Source of the DNA: Bifidobacterium phasiani | GTDB taxonomy: Bacteria > Actinomycetota > Actinomycetes > Actinomycetales > Bifidobacteriaceae | DNA length: 64,000 nucleotides | Direction of reading: 5' to 3' | NCBI RefSeq assembly: GCF_019331775.1 | Contig: NZ_JAHBBD010000014.1 | Coordinates: 1 to 64,000, forward strand | Part shown: one piece after another, positions 42,462 through 50,894 of the stretch | Layout of the letters: the number at the start of each line of letters is the position of its first letter | Numbering within the stretch: position 1 is the first letter of the stretch | The notes under the pieces: generated by a model | The model's database searches: none | Seen by the model: only the letters and a program-made list of their open reading frames with translations | Told to the model about the DNA's origin: nothing | Made by a program: the position numbers and the translations under genes

Positions 42462-43268
42462 ATGGACGAACGGCGAATAGACAATACCCCGGGCTCAATC
42501 ACTGCTCAAGTCAGGAGAGGAGTTCCCGGGGGCTTATACGTTCATGATAACGTGAGGGCCGCGGAGTCCGATATCGCGTGTCGCTACGCCGAGGCGCTGA
42601 GCCGTTGCATCGCCGACGAACGCATGGCCGTCTACCGAGGCCAGTCGCAGGGGCGCGCGGATGATGCGGTGAGGCTGTACTTGTGGGACCGCGACGTGTC
42701 CAATGCGGTGCTGCGCGATCTGGCGCTCGTCGAATTGGCGCTGCGCAACTCGATAGAGACGCAGTTGCGGATCCTGCTGGGCGACCGGTGGTTCGAGTCG
42801 CCCGTGTTCGCCACGCAAAGCCGTCTGTCACGCGGCCTGCATATGGCCAAAACGTCCCTTGCCGGCCGTGCGAAAGATGTCACCAGATCCAGCCTCACGG
42901 CGGAACTGACCTTGGGGTTCTGGGTGAACCTGTTCAACTCGTATTTCGATTCCCTGTGGCGCGACGGTCTGCACCGCGCGTTCCCGGGCGGCCGGCGGCA
43001 GGCCGGGATGGCGGGGGAGCGGTATGGTCGCTCCTGGGTGCTGTCCCAGCTGCAGGTGGTCAGGCAGCTGCGCAACCGGTGCGCGCATCAGGAGCCGTTG
43101 GCGCGTGGCTTTCCCATGCCCAACGTCCGGCATCGTCTGGACGTCGGCGATGGCGTCGCCGCATATATGCGGGTCGCGGCGATGCTGGACCGCGACCTGG
43201 CGCGGTTCATGGGCGTCGACAGCACGGTGCCCCGGCTGCTGGCCCGGCGTCCGGTCGGCAGACAATGA
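42462..43268 (+). CDS. Abi-like (abortive infection family) HEPN protein
   Basis: This 268-residue protein resembles the Abi_2/AbiD-F group: after a variable N terminus come RLYLWDRDVSNAVLRDLALV, ELALRNSIETQLR and a later HEPN ribonuclease motif RX4H (Arg204 to His209 in QLRNRCAHQEPL). Proteins of this family stop phage growth, apparently by cutting RNA after infection, although this one is untested. It stands alone, without a visible antitoxin or partner, between two MITE-like elements. The start at 42462 has an AGGGG site upstream; an internal start near residue 25 is possible. Confidence 0.8.
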   Translation: MDERRIDNTPGSITAQVRRGVPGGLYVHDNVRAAESDIACRYAEALSRCIADERMAVYRGQSQGRADDAVRLYLWDRDVSNAVLRDLALVELALRNSIETQLRILLGDRWFESPVFATQSRLSRGLHMAKTSLAGRAKDVTRSSLTAELTLGFWVNLFNSYFDSLWRDGLHRAFPGGRRQAGMAGERYGRSWVLSQLQVVRQLRNRCAHQEPLARGFPMPNVRHRLDVGDGVAAYMRVAAMLDRDLARFMGVDSTVPRLLARRPVGRQ

Positions 43269-43298
43269 CGTGAGCATGACCGGACCAGATGGTTACCC

Positions 43299-43482
43299 CG
43301 ACTATCTGTAGCGGATTTGAGAACTTGCGGACATCGAACCGCATTACGTGAGGCACTGCATCCGCCATTGCGGGAGTGGCGGGCGCGGAATGCCGCCATC
43401 CGTACTCCGGGTCTTCGCGTTTGCATGCCTCACGTAGCGCATATCGATGTCCGCAGACCCTCAAATCCGCTACACATAGTCG
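43299..43482. mobile_element. MITE-like element, family A copy 2
   Basis: The 168-bp core (43307-43474) has inverted repeats of about 50 bp: TGTAGCGGATTTGAG, then TGCGGACATCGA, then TACGTGAGGCA, each mirrored on the right. The pairing extends outward as CGACTAT/ATAGTCG (43299 and 43482). No ORF lies inside. Together with the copy at 42070 it brackets the Abi-like gene; a related minimal hairpin is at 40079. Confidence 0.82.
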
Positions 43483-43548
43483 AGGTGGTGCCGAAACAGG
43501 TGGCCCGCCATCCGCTTCGTGCCGGCCGGCGGGCCACCCGTCGCGCGC

Positions 43549-44838
43549 TCAGCGGGTGTTCCTGATGAACATGATGACCACGGCGCCGACCAGCACGGCC
43601 GCGATCGCCACGGGGAAGATCGCCGCGTACGAGCCGGTCGCGATCACCAGGGACGAGGTGATGATCGGCGCGACGACCTGGCCGAGCGTGTTGGCGAGGT
43701 TGAGGATGCCCAGATCCTTGCCCGCCTCGTCCGGATCGGGCAGCACGTCCACGTTCAGCGCCTGGTCGACGGCCATGTAGATGCCGTAGCCGAGGCCGAC
43801 CACGCCGGCCATGACGAGCATGCTCGTCGACGTCGGCACCAGCCACGGCACCGCGAATCCGGCGGCGATGACGACCGAGGCGACGGCGATCGGCGGCTTG
43901 CGCCGTCCAAGCCGGTCGGAGATCGGCCCGGACGCCAGCGACGTGACCAGCGAGACCACCATCGTGATGGTCGCCATCTCGGCCACCACGCCGGCGGCGC
44001 CCTCGTTGTCGAGTCCGATGTGGTTCATGCACACGTACAGCTGGTAGGCCATGATCATGTTGTAGCCGAAGATCAGGCACATGCGGCCGACCAACGCGAG
44101 GTAGAAGTCGCGGGCGTTGCGGGTCGGCGGCCGGAACTGCATGACGACCTTGCGCAGGCTGAACCGCTCGCCGCCCTCGCCGAGCGAGGACTTCTCGCGC
44201 GGGATGATGACGATGGTGATGAAGCCGGTGAGCAGCCAGATCACGGTGCCGATGACGAAGCCGACGCGCTCGTTGGTCACGAACTGGGCGCCGATCAGCG
44301 CGCCGAGCGACTGGCCGAGGATCTGGCCCACGCCGTAGAACGCGGACAGCGTGCCGCGGATCCTGGCGGGCACGCGGTCGGAGAGGATCGCCACGCAGGG
44401 CGCGATCATGATGTTGACGCCGATCTGCAGCACCGACCACCAGGCGACGATGCCGACCAGCGACGTGGCGACGGAGGTCATGTAGTAGGCGATGCCGGCG
44501 ACGACGCCGCCGAGCGGGATCCATGGCGTGCGCTTGCCGAAGCGGCTGCGCGTGCTGTCGGAAAGGGCGCCGAACACCACGTTGGCGACCAGCGCGAAGA
44601 TGATGCTCACCGAGTTCATCGTGGCGAGCACGGTCTCCGGCTGGCCGATGTCGAGGGTGGTGAACCGGCTCGGCAGCAGCACCTGCGAGGCGGCCGTGCC
44701 GGCCGTCATCCACAGGATGTTGAAGACGATCATGCCGGCGGCGAAGCGGATCTTGTGGCCGGTGGGCATCGGCAGGCCGGTGTCCGGGGCGATGTCGTCG
44801 GCGACGACGGCCTCGCGCTCCTCATCGTTGAGGCTCAT
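43549..44838 (-). CDS. GPH-type sugar:cation symporter (MFS superfamily)
   Basis: This 429-residue carrier of about 12 segments has loops FGALSDSTRSRFGKRTPWI and GPISDRLGRRKPPIA and the motif DQALNVDVLPDPDEAGKDLG, as in the carriers at 15521 and 18652. It lies downstream of GH78 on the same strand and may import a rhamnosylated compound, or may be driven by its own promoter. The start at 44838 follows AAAGGACCATTCCC. A GC-rich stem (44861-44888) sits in its leader. Confidence 0.88.
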   Translation of the reverse strand: MSLNDEEREAVVADDIAPDTGLPMPTGHKIRFAAGMIVFNILWMTAGTAASQVLLPSRFTTLDIGQPETVLATMNSVSIIFALVANVVFGALSDSTRSRFGKRTPWIPLGGVVAGIAYYMTSVATSLVGIVAWWSVLQIGVNIMIAPCVAILSDRVPARIRGTLSAFYGVGQILGQSLGALIGAQFVTNERVGFVIGTVIWLLTGFITIVIIPREKSSLGEGGERFSLRKVVMQFRPPTRNARDFYLALVGRMCLIFGYNMIMAYQLYVCMNHIGLDNEGAAGVVAEMATITMVVSLVTSLASGPISDRLGRRKPPIAVASVVIAAGFAVPWLVPTSTSMLVMAGVVGLGYGIYMAVDQALNVDVLPDPDEAGKDLGILNLANTLGQVVAPIITSSLVIATGSYAAIFPVAIAAVLVGAVVIMFIRNTR

Positions 44839-45189
44839 GGGAATGGTCCTTTCGGATATGGCCGCGCGCGTCGATACGCGTGCGCGGCTGAAAACAAGCG
44901 AATGTCCGCGGCGTTGCCCGCACCGCGGGAAGGCGCGGCCGGGGCGCATGGCCGCATGGATAGGCGCCCCGGAACGCGCGGATGGTTCGCATCGTCGCCC
45001 GGAAGCCGTTCCGGACGACGAATACGCCATTCGGCAGGCACCTATCCGGTTCCGTAGGCACATCCGCCGCGCGGCCCCGGGCCGAAGCGCGGCGGAAACG
45101 CCGGCATTGAGCCACATGCCGCCGGTCGGAGTCCCGAAACGGGTGCCTACGGAACCGCGTATGTGCCTACTGTGCGGAAGACGGCGGCG
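44839..45189. other. Gap between GH78 and the GPH transporter
   Basis: This 351-bp gap on the minus-strand unit holds a GC-rich leader hairpin (44861-44888), about 120 bp without clear features and the family C repeat at 45036-45168. The repeat likely weakens or ends GH78 transcription. Confidence 0.6.
45036..45168. repeat. Hairpin repeat, family C copy 2
   Basis: Inverted ends AGGCAC-N6-GGTTCCGTAGGCAC (left, to 45061) and its complement (45143-45168) enclose a CCGCCGCGC/GCGCGGCGG hairpin (45064-45095). The flank word GTTCCGTAGGCAC and the inner GCGGAAACG...GGCATT are shared with 23731-23868. No ORF. Confidence 0.7.
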
Positions 45190-47850
45190 TCACAGCGCGT
45201 ATTCGCGGTGATGGGTGCCGGCGCCGAGCTCCTCGGGCTGCGCCCCGGCGACGTCGACCACCGCGGTCGTGCCGACGGGCACGGTCACGTCGAGCGACAT
45301 CACGCCGTCGGCGACGCTCCACGACGAGCGCGCCAGGCCGTGCGGAGTGCGGTGCGCGGTCGAGGCGTGGTCGATGCCGCCGCCCGGCTGCGGGCAGACC
45401 GCGAACCTCGACCATCCGGGTTCGAGGGCCTTGAGGCCGCCGATGCGCGAATGCAGCCATTCGCACACCGAGCCGAGCGCGTAGTGGTTGAACGAGGTCA
45501 TGCCGCCGGGGTTGAGCGTGCCGTCCGGGCGCATCGAGTCCCAGCGCTCCCATGTGGTGGTGGCGCCCATCCGCACCTGGTACAGCCAGCTCGGGCAGGC
45601 GTCGGACATCAGCAGGCCGTAGGCCTCCTCGTCGTGCCCGGTCATGCTCAGCGCGGGCAGCACGAACGGCGTGCCCGCGAACCCGGTGCTCACTCGGCCG
45701 CCGGATTCGCGCACCAGCTCGGCCAGGCGGTTGCCGGCCTTGATCCTGCGCACGGGCTCGCCGTCGAGCAGGCCGAAGGCGATGGACAGCGCATACGCAC
45801 ATTGTGTATCGGAGGTCATCGTGCCGTCGAGGTTCGTGAACCTATCGAGGAAGCCCTTCGTCACCTTGTCGCGCAGCGCGGCGAACCGTTCGGCGTCCTC
45901 GGCATGGCCCAGCGCCTCGGCGATGTCGGCGGCCTGCCGGCAGCTGCGCGCGAAGAACGCGGTGGACACCAGCACCTTGTCGGTCACCGCCTGCGTCGGA
46001 TCGTCCGGCGGCGCGGTCGGGTCGAGCCAGTCGCCGAGCTGGCCGAGGCTGTAGCGCGGCTCGCGGTCCCACACCCCGTCCTCGGACAGGTAGCCGGCGA
46101 CCTCGTCGATCCACGCCGTGACCAGCGGATAGGTCTTCTCCAGCACGCGCGTGTCGCCGCCGTCCATGTACAGCGCCCACGGCACGGCCACCGCCGCGTC
46201 GCCCCAGATCGAGATCGCCTGCGGGATCGCCCACACGCGCAGCGGCACGAACGGCACGTAGAACGGCACCGTGCCCCACGCGAGCTGCTCGTTGCGCACG
46301 TCCTTGAGCCAGTTGACCAGGAACCCCTGCGTGTCGTATAGGTACGTGGCGGTCGGCGCGAACAGGTCGATGTCGCCGGTCCAGCCCATGCGCTCGTCGC
46401 GCTGCGGGCAGTCGGTCGGGATCGACAGGAAGTTCGAGCGCATCGACCACAGCGCGTTGTCGTGCAGGCGGTTGAGGGCCGGGTCGGAGCTGTCGAACCA
46501 GCCGGTGCGCTCCATGTCGGTGTGGTAGACGCGGCAGTCGATGTCCTCGGCGGTCAGCTCGCCCGGCCAGCCCTCGATGGTCGCGTACCGGAAGCCGTGC
46601 ATCGTGAACCGCGGCTCCCACCAGGCGTCGGCGCCGTTGGAGGTGTACACGTCGCACTGCTGGCCGCGGCGCAGCGTGCGGGTGGCCAACGAGCCGTCGG
46701 GCTCCAGCACCTCGGCGTGCCGCATCGTCACGGACTGACCGGCCCCGAGGCCGTGCATGCGCACGCGCATGCGCTGCGAGCAGTTCTGCCCGAAGTCGAT
46801 CAGCCAGGTGGCGGTGCCGTCGTCACGGCGCGTGCCCCCGACCTGCGCGATGCTGACGGGCGCGTGCGACTCGCGCGTGCGGATCGGCGGCAGCTCGGGG
46901 CATTCGATTCGCTGCGGCTCGTAGAACACCTCGGCGACCGGCGTCCAGGCGGCGTCGTCGAAGCCGGGTTCGGACCAGCCGGGCTGCTCGAGACGGGCGT
47001 CGTAATGCTCGCCCTCGTACAGGTCGGAGCACACGATCGGGCCGGGCGCGGCCTTCCAGGTGCCGTCCCACGAGTTCGAACACACGCTGTCGGTGGTGCC
47101 GTCCCCGTACTCGATCTCGAGCTGGGCGAGCACGCCGATGCGGTCGCCGTAGAAGTTCACGCGTCCGCCGTCGAAACCGAGGCGCCCGCGGTACCAGCCG
47201 TCGCCCAGCCAGAAGCCGAGCGCATTGCGGCCGGCCTCCAGCTGCTCGGTCACGTCGTAGGTCCAGCATTCCAGCCGCTTGTCGTAGACGGTCCAGCCGG
47301 GGCACAGCACGTCGTCGCCGACGCGCTCGCCGTTGATCTCGGCTTCGACCACGCCGAGCGCGGTCAGGTACAGGCGGGCGCGGGCCGGCTTGTCCCTGAG
47401 GTCGATCTCGGTGCGCACCAGCGGCAGATGGCGGTGGTCGGTCTGCGGTTCGGGCCATGCGGGACCGACGAAGTCGGCCCAGTAGTCGTAGAAGTCCAGG
47501 ATGCCGGTTTCGAAGCGCAGCGTCGCGCTCGGCTCGCCCAGCGGCTGGTGGTTCGGCGTGACGAGCTGCACGGTGGCGAGGACCTCCTCCTTGGAGGCCA
47601 GCGGCAGGAACTGCCAGGGCACCAGCGTGCTGGGCTCGGCCGGCAGGTAGGTCTCCTCGGTGACGGTCCGGCCGCCGAGGACGTGGCGGGTCACGCTCAC
47701 CTTGAGCTGGGCGTCGGCCGGGGGCGTGGCGGTGTAGTTCCAGGACAGCCTCGGCTGGGATTCGCCGATGCCGAGCACGTCGCCGTTGTAGTGCTCCACG
47801 CGCAGGTGTTCGATGGCGTAGTCGGGGGTGGTTTCAGGTGCAGCGTCCAT
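45190..47850 (-). CDS. GH78 alpha-L-rhamnosidase
   Basis: This 886-residue enzyme removes terminal alpha-L-rhamnose from plant glycosides such as flavonoid rutinosides. N-terminal beta-sandwich domains (YLTALGVVEAEINGERVGDD, LGFWLGDGWYRGR) lead to the (alpha/alpha)6 catalytic barrel. The acid is probably Glu486 in DCPQRDERMGWTGD, and MGATTTWERWDS follows later. A C-terminal sandwich ends the protein. No signal peptide, hence cytoplasmic. It lies 250 bp downstream of an MFS carrier gene on the same strand and a LacI gene is divergent from that carrier. Start at 47850 follows GAAAGGAGCAGCA. Confidence 0.95.
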   Translation of the reverse strand: MDAAPETTPDYAIEHLRVEHYNGDVLGIGESQPRLSWNYTATPPADAQLKVSVTRHVLGGRTVTEETYLPAEPSTLVPWQFLPLASKEEVLATVQLVTPNHQPLGEPSATLRFETGILDFYDYWADFVGPAWPEPQTDHRHLPLVRTEIDLRDKPARARLYLTALGVVEAEINGERVGDDVLCPGWTVYDKRLECWTYDVTEQLEAGRNALGFWLGDGWYRGRLGFDGGRVNFYGDRIGVLAQLEIEYGDGTTDSVCSNSWDGTWKAAPGPIVCSDLYEGEHYDARLEQPGWSEPGFDDAAWTPVAEVFYEPQRIECPELPPIRTRESHAPVSIAQVGGTRRDDGTATWLIDFGQNCSQRMRVRMHGLGAGQSVTMRHAEVLEPDGSLATRTLRRGQQCDVYTSNGADAWWEPRFTMHGFRYATIEGWPGELTAEDIDCRVYHTDMERTGWFDSSDPALNRLHDNALWSMRSNFLSIPTDCPQRDERMGWTGDIDLFAPTATYLYDTQGFLVNWLKDVRNEQLAWGTVPFYVPFVPLRVWAIPQAISIWGDAAVAVPWALYMDGGDTRVLEKTYPLVTAWIDEVAGYLSEDGVWDREPRYSLGQLGDWLDPTAPPDDPTQAVTDKVLVSTAFFARSCRQAADIAEALGHAEDAERFAALRDKVTKGFLDRFTNLDGTMTSDTQCAYALSIAFGLLDGEPVRRIKAGNRLAELVRESGGRVSTGFAGTPFVLPALSMTGHDEEAYGLLMSDACPSWLYQVRMGATTTWERWDSMRPDGTLNPGGMTSFNHYALGSVCEWLHSRIGGLKALEPGWSRFAVCPQPGGGIDHASTAHRTPHGLARSSWSVADGVMSLDVTVPVGTTAVVDVAGAQPEELGAGTHHREYAL

Positions 47851-47969
47851 TGCTGCTCCTTTCGTGAGTATGCGGGTGTCTGGGTGGTGTGTCGGTTCGT
47901 TCGCGGAAGGGGTCGGCGTCCTCGATGACGGGCTTACCGGCCCCTCGGGACAGGGTGGGTGGTCGGCGC

Positions 47970-47999
47970 CGTCCGGGCGGGCAGAGGGACGCCCGGACG
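47970..47999 (-). terminator. Hairpin between the MFS carrier and GH78
   Basis: CGTCCGGGCG and CGCCCGGACG arms with a 10-base loop lie midway in the 250-bp gap. There is no T-run, so it may attenuate or process the transcript. Confidence 0.45.
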
Positions 48000-48100
48000 A
48001 CGGAGGCGGGCGGCCGCGCGGCGCCGTGGGTGACCGGCCCCGGCTCCTCTTCTCGCGCGCGGCCGCGTGCGTGGTCGCGGGTTCGGCCCCGCGGCGTCCG

Positions 48101-49408
48101 CTACGCCTGCCTGGCCGCGAGCCGGGCCTGGCGCTGCTCGTCGGTGCCGTGCTTCTTCTGCGAGACGACCATGATGGTGCCGGCGACGGCCTCGACGATG
48201 ACGATGCCGGCGAAGGCCCACATCGTGACCTGGATGGTGTCCGGCATCACGAGCGCCGGGGTGATCAGCGCGAACAGGCCGCAGCACAGGCGGGAGAAGC
48301 CGTTGATGAAGCCCTGGACGGAGGCGCGGATCTCGATCGGGAAGCTCTCCTGGGTCCAGACCTTGTACAGCGCCTCGCCGGCGAGCGGGGAGCCGAGGTT
48401 CATGAACGCGGTGGCCGCGACGAGCACCCACAGGTTCGTGCCGCCCATGGCCATGCACACCATGGCGATGAAGCTGATGACGATGCCGACGAAGAACGCC
48501 TTGTTGCGGTGTTTGCCGCCGGAGATCGAGGCGAAGACGATGTTGATGACCAGCGTGACGAGGTTGAGGATGATGCCCAGGCCGGTGGCCAGCGACTGCG
48601 AGGCGCCGGCCTGCGAGAACATGTAGGTCTGGAACTGGCCCCAGGTGTTGGCCAGCAGGTTCCAGCCCACGTAGAAGACCGTGATCGCCAGGAAGAAGGT
48701 GAGCAGGACCTTCCTGTCGGCGCCGAAGAGCACGGAGGTCACCGAGACCTTGCCCTGCGGCTGCGCGGCGGCCGGGCGGGCGGCGTCGCGGGCGTCGGCC
48801 TCCTCGTGGAAGCGGCGGAACGTCGGCGAGGCGACGCGCCACAGCCAGGCGACGACGGCGAACGCGGCGAGGATGGCGAACACGACGCGGCCGCCGGCGG
48901 CGCCGGACATCGTGGAGACCAGGAACGCGCAGATGTAGGAGATGAACACGCCGACCTGCCAGAACACCTGGGTGGTGGAGACCAGGCGTGCGGCGGTGTG
49001 CTCGTCCGGGGCGTCGTGCGAGACGACCGTCATCGACACGGGCAGGTCGCCGCCGGAGGCGAAGCCCGCGATGACCAGGCCGATGAGCAGCATCGCGAAG
49101 TTGTTGGCGAAGATGCAGATCGCCGCGCCGATGGCGTAGAACATGTTGATCCAGTTGAAGAACAGGACGCGGCCGATCTTGTCGGCGATGCGCCCGCCGA
49201 ACAGCGAGCCGAAGCCGATGGCGAAGGTCAGCACGCCGGAGAGGATGCCGACCTGGCCGGTGGTCAGCCCCAGGCCGTTCTGCCAGACGGTGATGGTGGA
49301 CGACAGGCCGACGATGATGCCGGAGCCCAGCATCGAGCCGACGCCCGCGGCCACGGCCAGCGACATGTAGCGGCCGAGTCCCCTGCTTTGCTTCTGTGAC
49401 GAGGTCAT
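48101..49408 (-). CDS. MFS transporter, probably for rhamnose or rhamnosides
   Basis: This 435-residue, about 12-segment major facilitator has the loop GGRIADKIGRVLFFNW after segment 2, typical of sugar-porter-like MFS members, and a central hydrophilic loop of about 45 residues (RRFHEEADARDAARPAAAQP). It differs from the three GPH carriers here. Position as first gene before GH78, with a LacI gene divergent, suggests uptake of rhamnose or a rhamnoside; the substrate is inferred only from context. Start at 49408 follows GAAAGGAACGGAGA. Confidence 0.85.
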   Translation of the reverse strand: MTSSQKQSRGLGRYMSLAVAAGVGSMLGSGIIVGLSSTITVWQNGLGLTTGQVGILSGVLTFAIGFGSLFGGRIADKIGRVLFFNWINMFYAIGAAICIFANNFAMLLIGLVIAGFASGGDLPVSMTVVSHDAPDEHTAARLVSTTQVFWQVGVFISYICAFLVSTMSGAAGGRVVFAILAAFAVVAWLWRVASPTFRRFHEEADARDAARPAAAQPQGKVSVTSVLFGADRKVLLTFFLAITVFYVGWNLLANTWGQFQTYMFSQAGASQSLATGLGIILNLVTLVINIVFASISGGKHRNKAFFVGIVISFIAMVCMAMGGTNLWVLVAATAFMNLGSPLAGEALYKVWTQESFPIEIRASVQGFINGFSRLCCGLFALITPALVMPDTIQVTMWAFAGIVIVEAVAGTIMVVSQKKHGTDEQRQARLAARQA

Positions 49409-49777
49409 TCTCCGTTCCTTTCCTGCGGCGTCGTCGCGATGCTGCGGCGGCGCAACATGAAATTCAATATTTTCAACTCATTTCAAATCGTCTGGTGTCC
49501 AACGCTCGGCATCGAGCAGGCGGTTTGGAATCAGTGCCCGCGAGCGGCGCGGCCGGCTCTTTCCGCTGGTGGCGGGCCGGATGGCCGTTGTTCCCGCTGA
49601 TGTCGAGTATAGGTGTGCTGTTTTGAAATTTCAAATCAGGATTGAAAAATTGTTGAAATCTTGTTGGCGGCGTGTCGCGGCCAATGCGGCGATATGCCGG
49701 CGTGGTGCCCTACGATGGATGGTGAACGTTCAAACGCCGGCCCGTCGCGGCCGGCTCCCACGGGGCAGGAGGGGTAT
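49409..49777. promoter_or_regulatory. Divergent control region of the rhamnoside module
   Basis: This 369-bp gap between divergent genes contains two AT-rich clusters. One is at about 49458-49490 with TTGAAA on the minus strand repeated, the other at 49622-49660 with the perfect palindrome TTTGAAATTTCAAA (49622-49635) and two further TTGAAA words. These are likely operators for the LacI protein at 49778. No gene is supported inside. Confidence 0.55.
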
Positions 49778-50842
49778 ATGTCGTCAGCGGATCGCGGGCC
49801 GCGCGCGCAGGGCTCGAAGCGCGTGGGCGTCTCCGACGTCGCCAAGCGCGCCGACGTCGCCATCGGCACCGTGTCGAACTATCTGAACTATCCCGACCGC
49901 GTGTCCGACACGCTCAAGGCCAAGATCAAGGCGGCGATCGACGAGCTGGGGTATGTGCCGCGGCAGGGGCGCGCCCAGCGGCAGGCCTCGCCGGCCGGCG
50001 GGCTGGTCGGCTACGTGATGACCGACATCGAGCACTCGCTGTTCACCGACGTGTTCGAGGGCATCCAGGAGGTGTGCGAGGACAACGACATGCAGGTCGT
50101 CGGCGCCAACGCCTCCTCGGACGCGAGCCGCCAGAGCGAGCTGGTGCGCATGTTCGTGCGGATGGGGTGCGCCGGGATCGTGCTGAGCAGCGTCACCGGC
50201 TCGGGGCGCGACGTCGAGGCCGCGCATGCCGCCGGCGTGCGGGTCGTGCTGGTCGACCATGCGGATCCGCTGTCGACGGTGCCGGTGAGCAGCGTCCTGG
50301 AGAACAACCTCTCGGCCGGCATGATCGCCGCCGAGGAGCTGATCCGCACCGGCTGCGCCCGGCTGGCGTTCGTCGCGCACTCCTTCGACTACCAGGCCGT
50401 GCAGGAGCGGTACGCCGGCGTGCGCCGTGCGGTGGAGCGCCGGGGAGGCGCGGTGTCGCTGGAGCTTATCGACTCGCAGGGTCTGATGGTGGAGGACGGC
50501 TACAAGGTCGGCGCCGCCCTGACCCGGCGCGCCGAGGGCGGCGAGGGGGTGCCGGACGGCGTGATCGCCGCCAGCGACCACCTCGGCGTCGGGGTCATCC
50601 GCGCGCTGGTCGACGGAGGCGTGCTGCGCGTGCCGGAAGACGTCGGCGTGATCGGGTGCGAGGGGGTGCGGCTGTCGCACACCGCGCCGGTGCAGCTGAC
50701 GACGGTCGACGCCCCGGGCGCCGACATGGGCCGCAAGGCCATGACCGAGCTGCTGGACGCGATCGAGAACCCGGTCGGCTACGTCAACAGCGTCACGATG
50801 CTGGAACCGCACCTGCACCGGCGCGATTCGACGCGCGCCTGA
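49778..50842 (+). CDS. LacI-family transcriptional regulator
   Basis: This 354-residue protein has its helix-turn-helix at about residues 17-36 (VSDVAKRADVAIGTVSNYLN), a hinge helix near residue 60 and the effector-binding domain from GGLVGYVMTDIEHSLFTDVFE. It is divergent from the MFS-GH78 unit and most likely controls it in response to rhamnose or a rhamnoside. A 16-residue basic extension precedes the DNA-binding domain. Start at 49778 follows GGCAGGAGGGGTAT. Confidence 0.9.
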   Translation: MSSADRGPRAQGSKRVGVSDVAKRADVAIGTVSNYLNYPDRVSDTLKAKIKAAIDELGYVPRQGRAQRQASPAGGLVGYVMTDIEHSLFTDVFEGIQEVCEDNDMQVVGANASSDASRQSELVRMFVRMGCAGIVLSSVTGSGRDVEAAHAAGVRVVLVDHADPLSTVPVSSVLENNLSAGMIAAEELIRTGCARLAFVAHSFDYQAVQERYAGVRRAVERRGGAVSLELIDSQGLMVEDGYKVGAALTRRAEGGEGVPDGVIAASDHLGVGVIRALVDGGVLRVPEDVGVIGCEGVRLSHTAPVQLTTVDAPGADMGRKAMTELLDAIENPVGYVNSVTMLEPHLHRRDSTRA

Positions 50843-50849
50843 GCCGGTC

Positions 50850-50888
50850 CGGGCGTGCGCCGCCGGCCCGTGGCCGGCCGGACGCCCG
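50850..50888. terminator. Bidirectional terminator between lacI and tetR 4
   Basis: Outer arms CGGGCGT/ACGCCCG enclose an inner GCCGGCC-CGT-GGCCGGC stem. It sits between converging genes. Confidence 0.6.
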
Positions 50889-50894
50889 CTGTCG

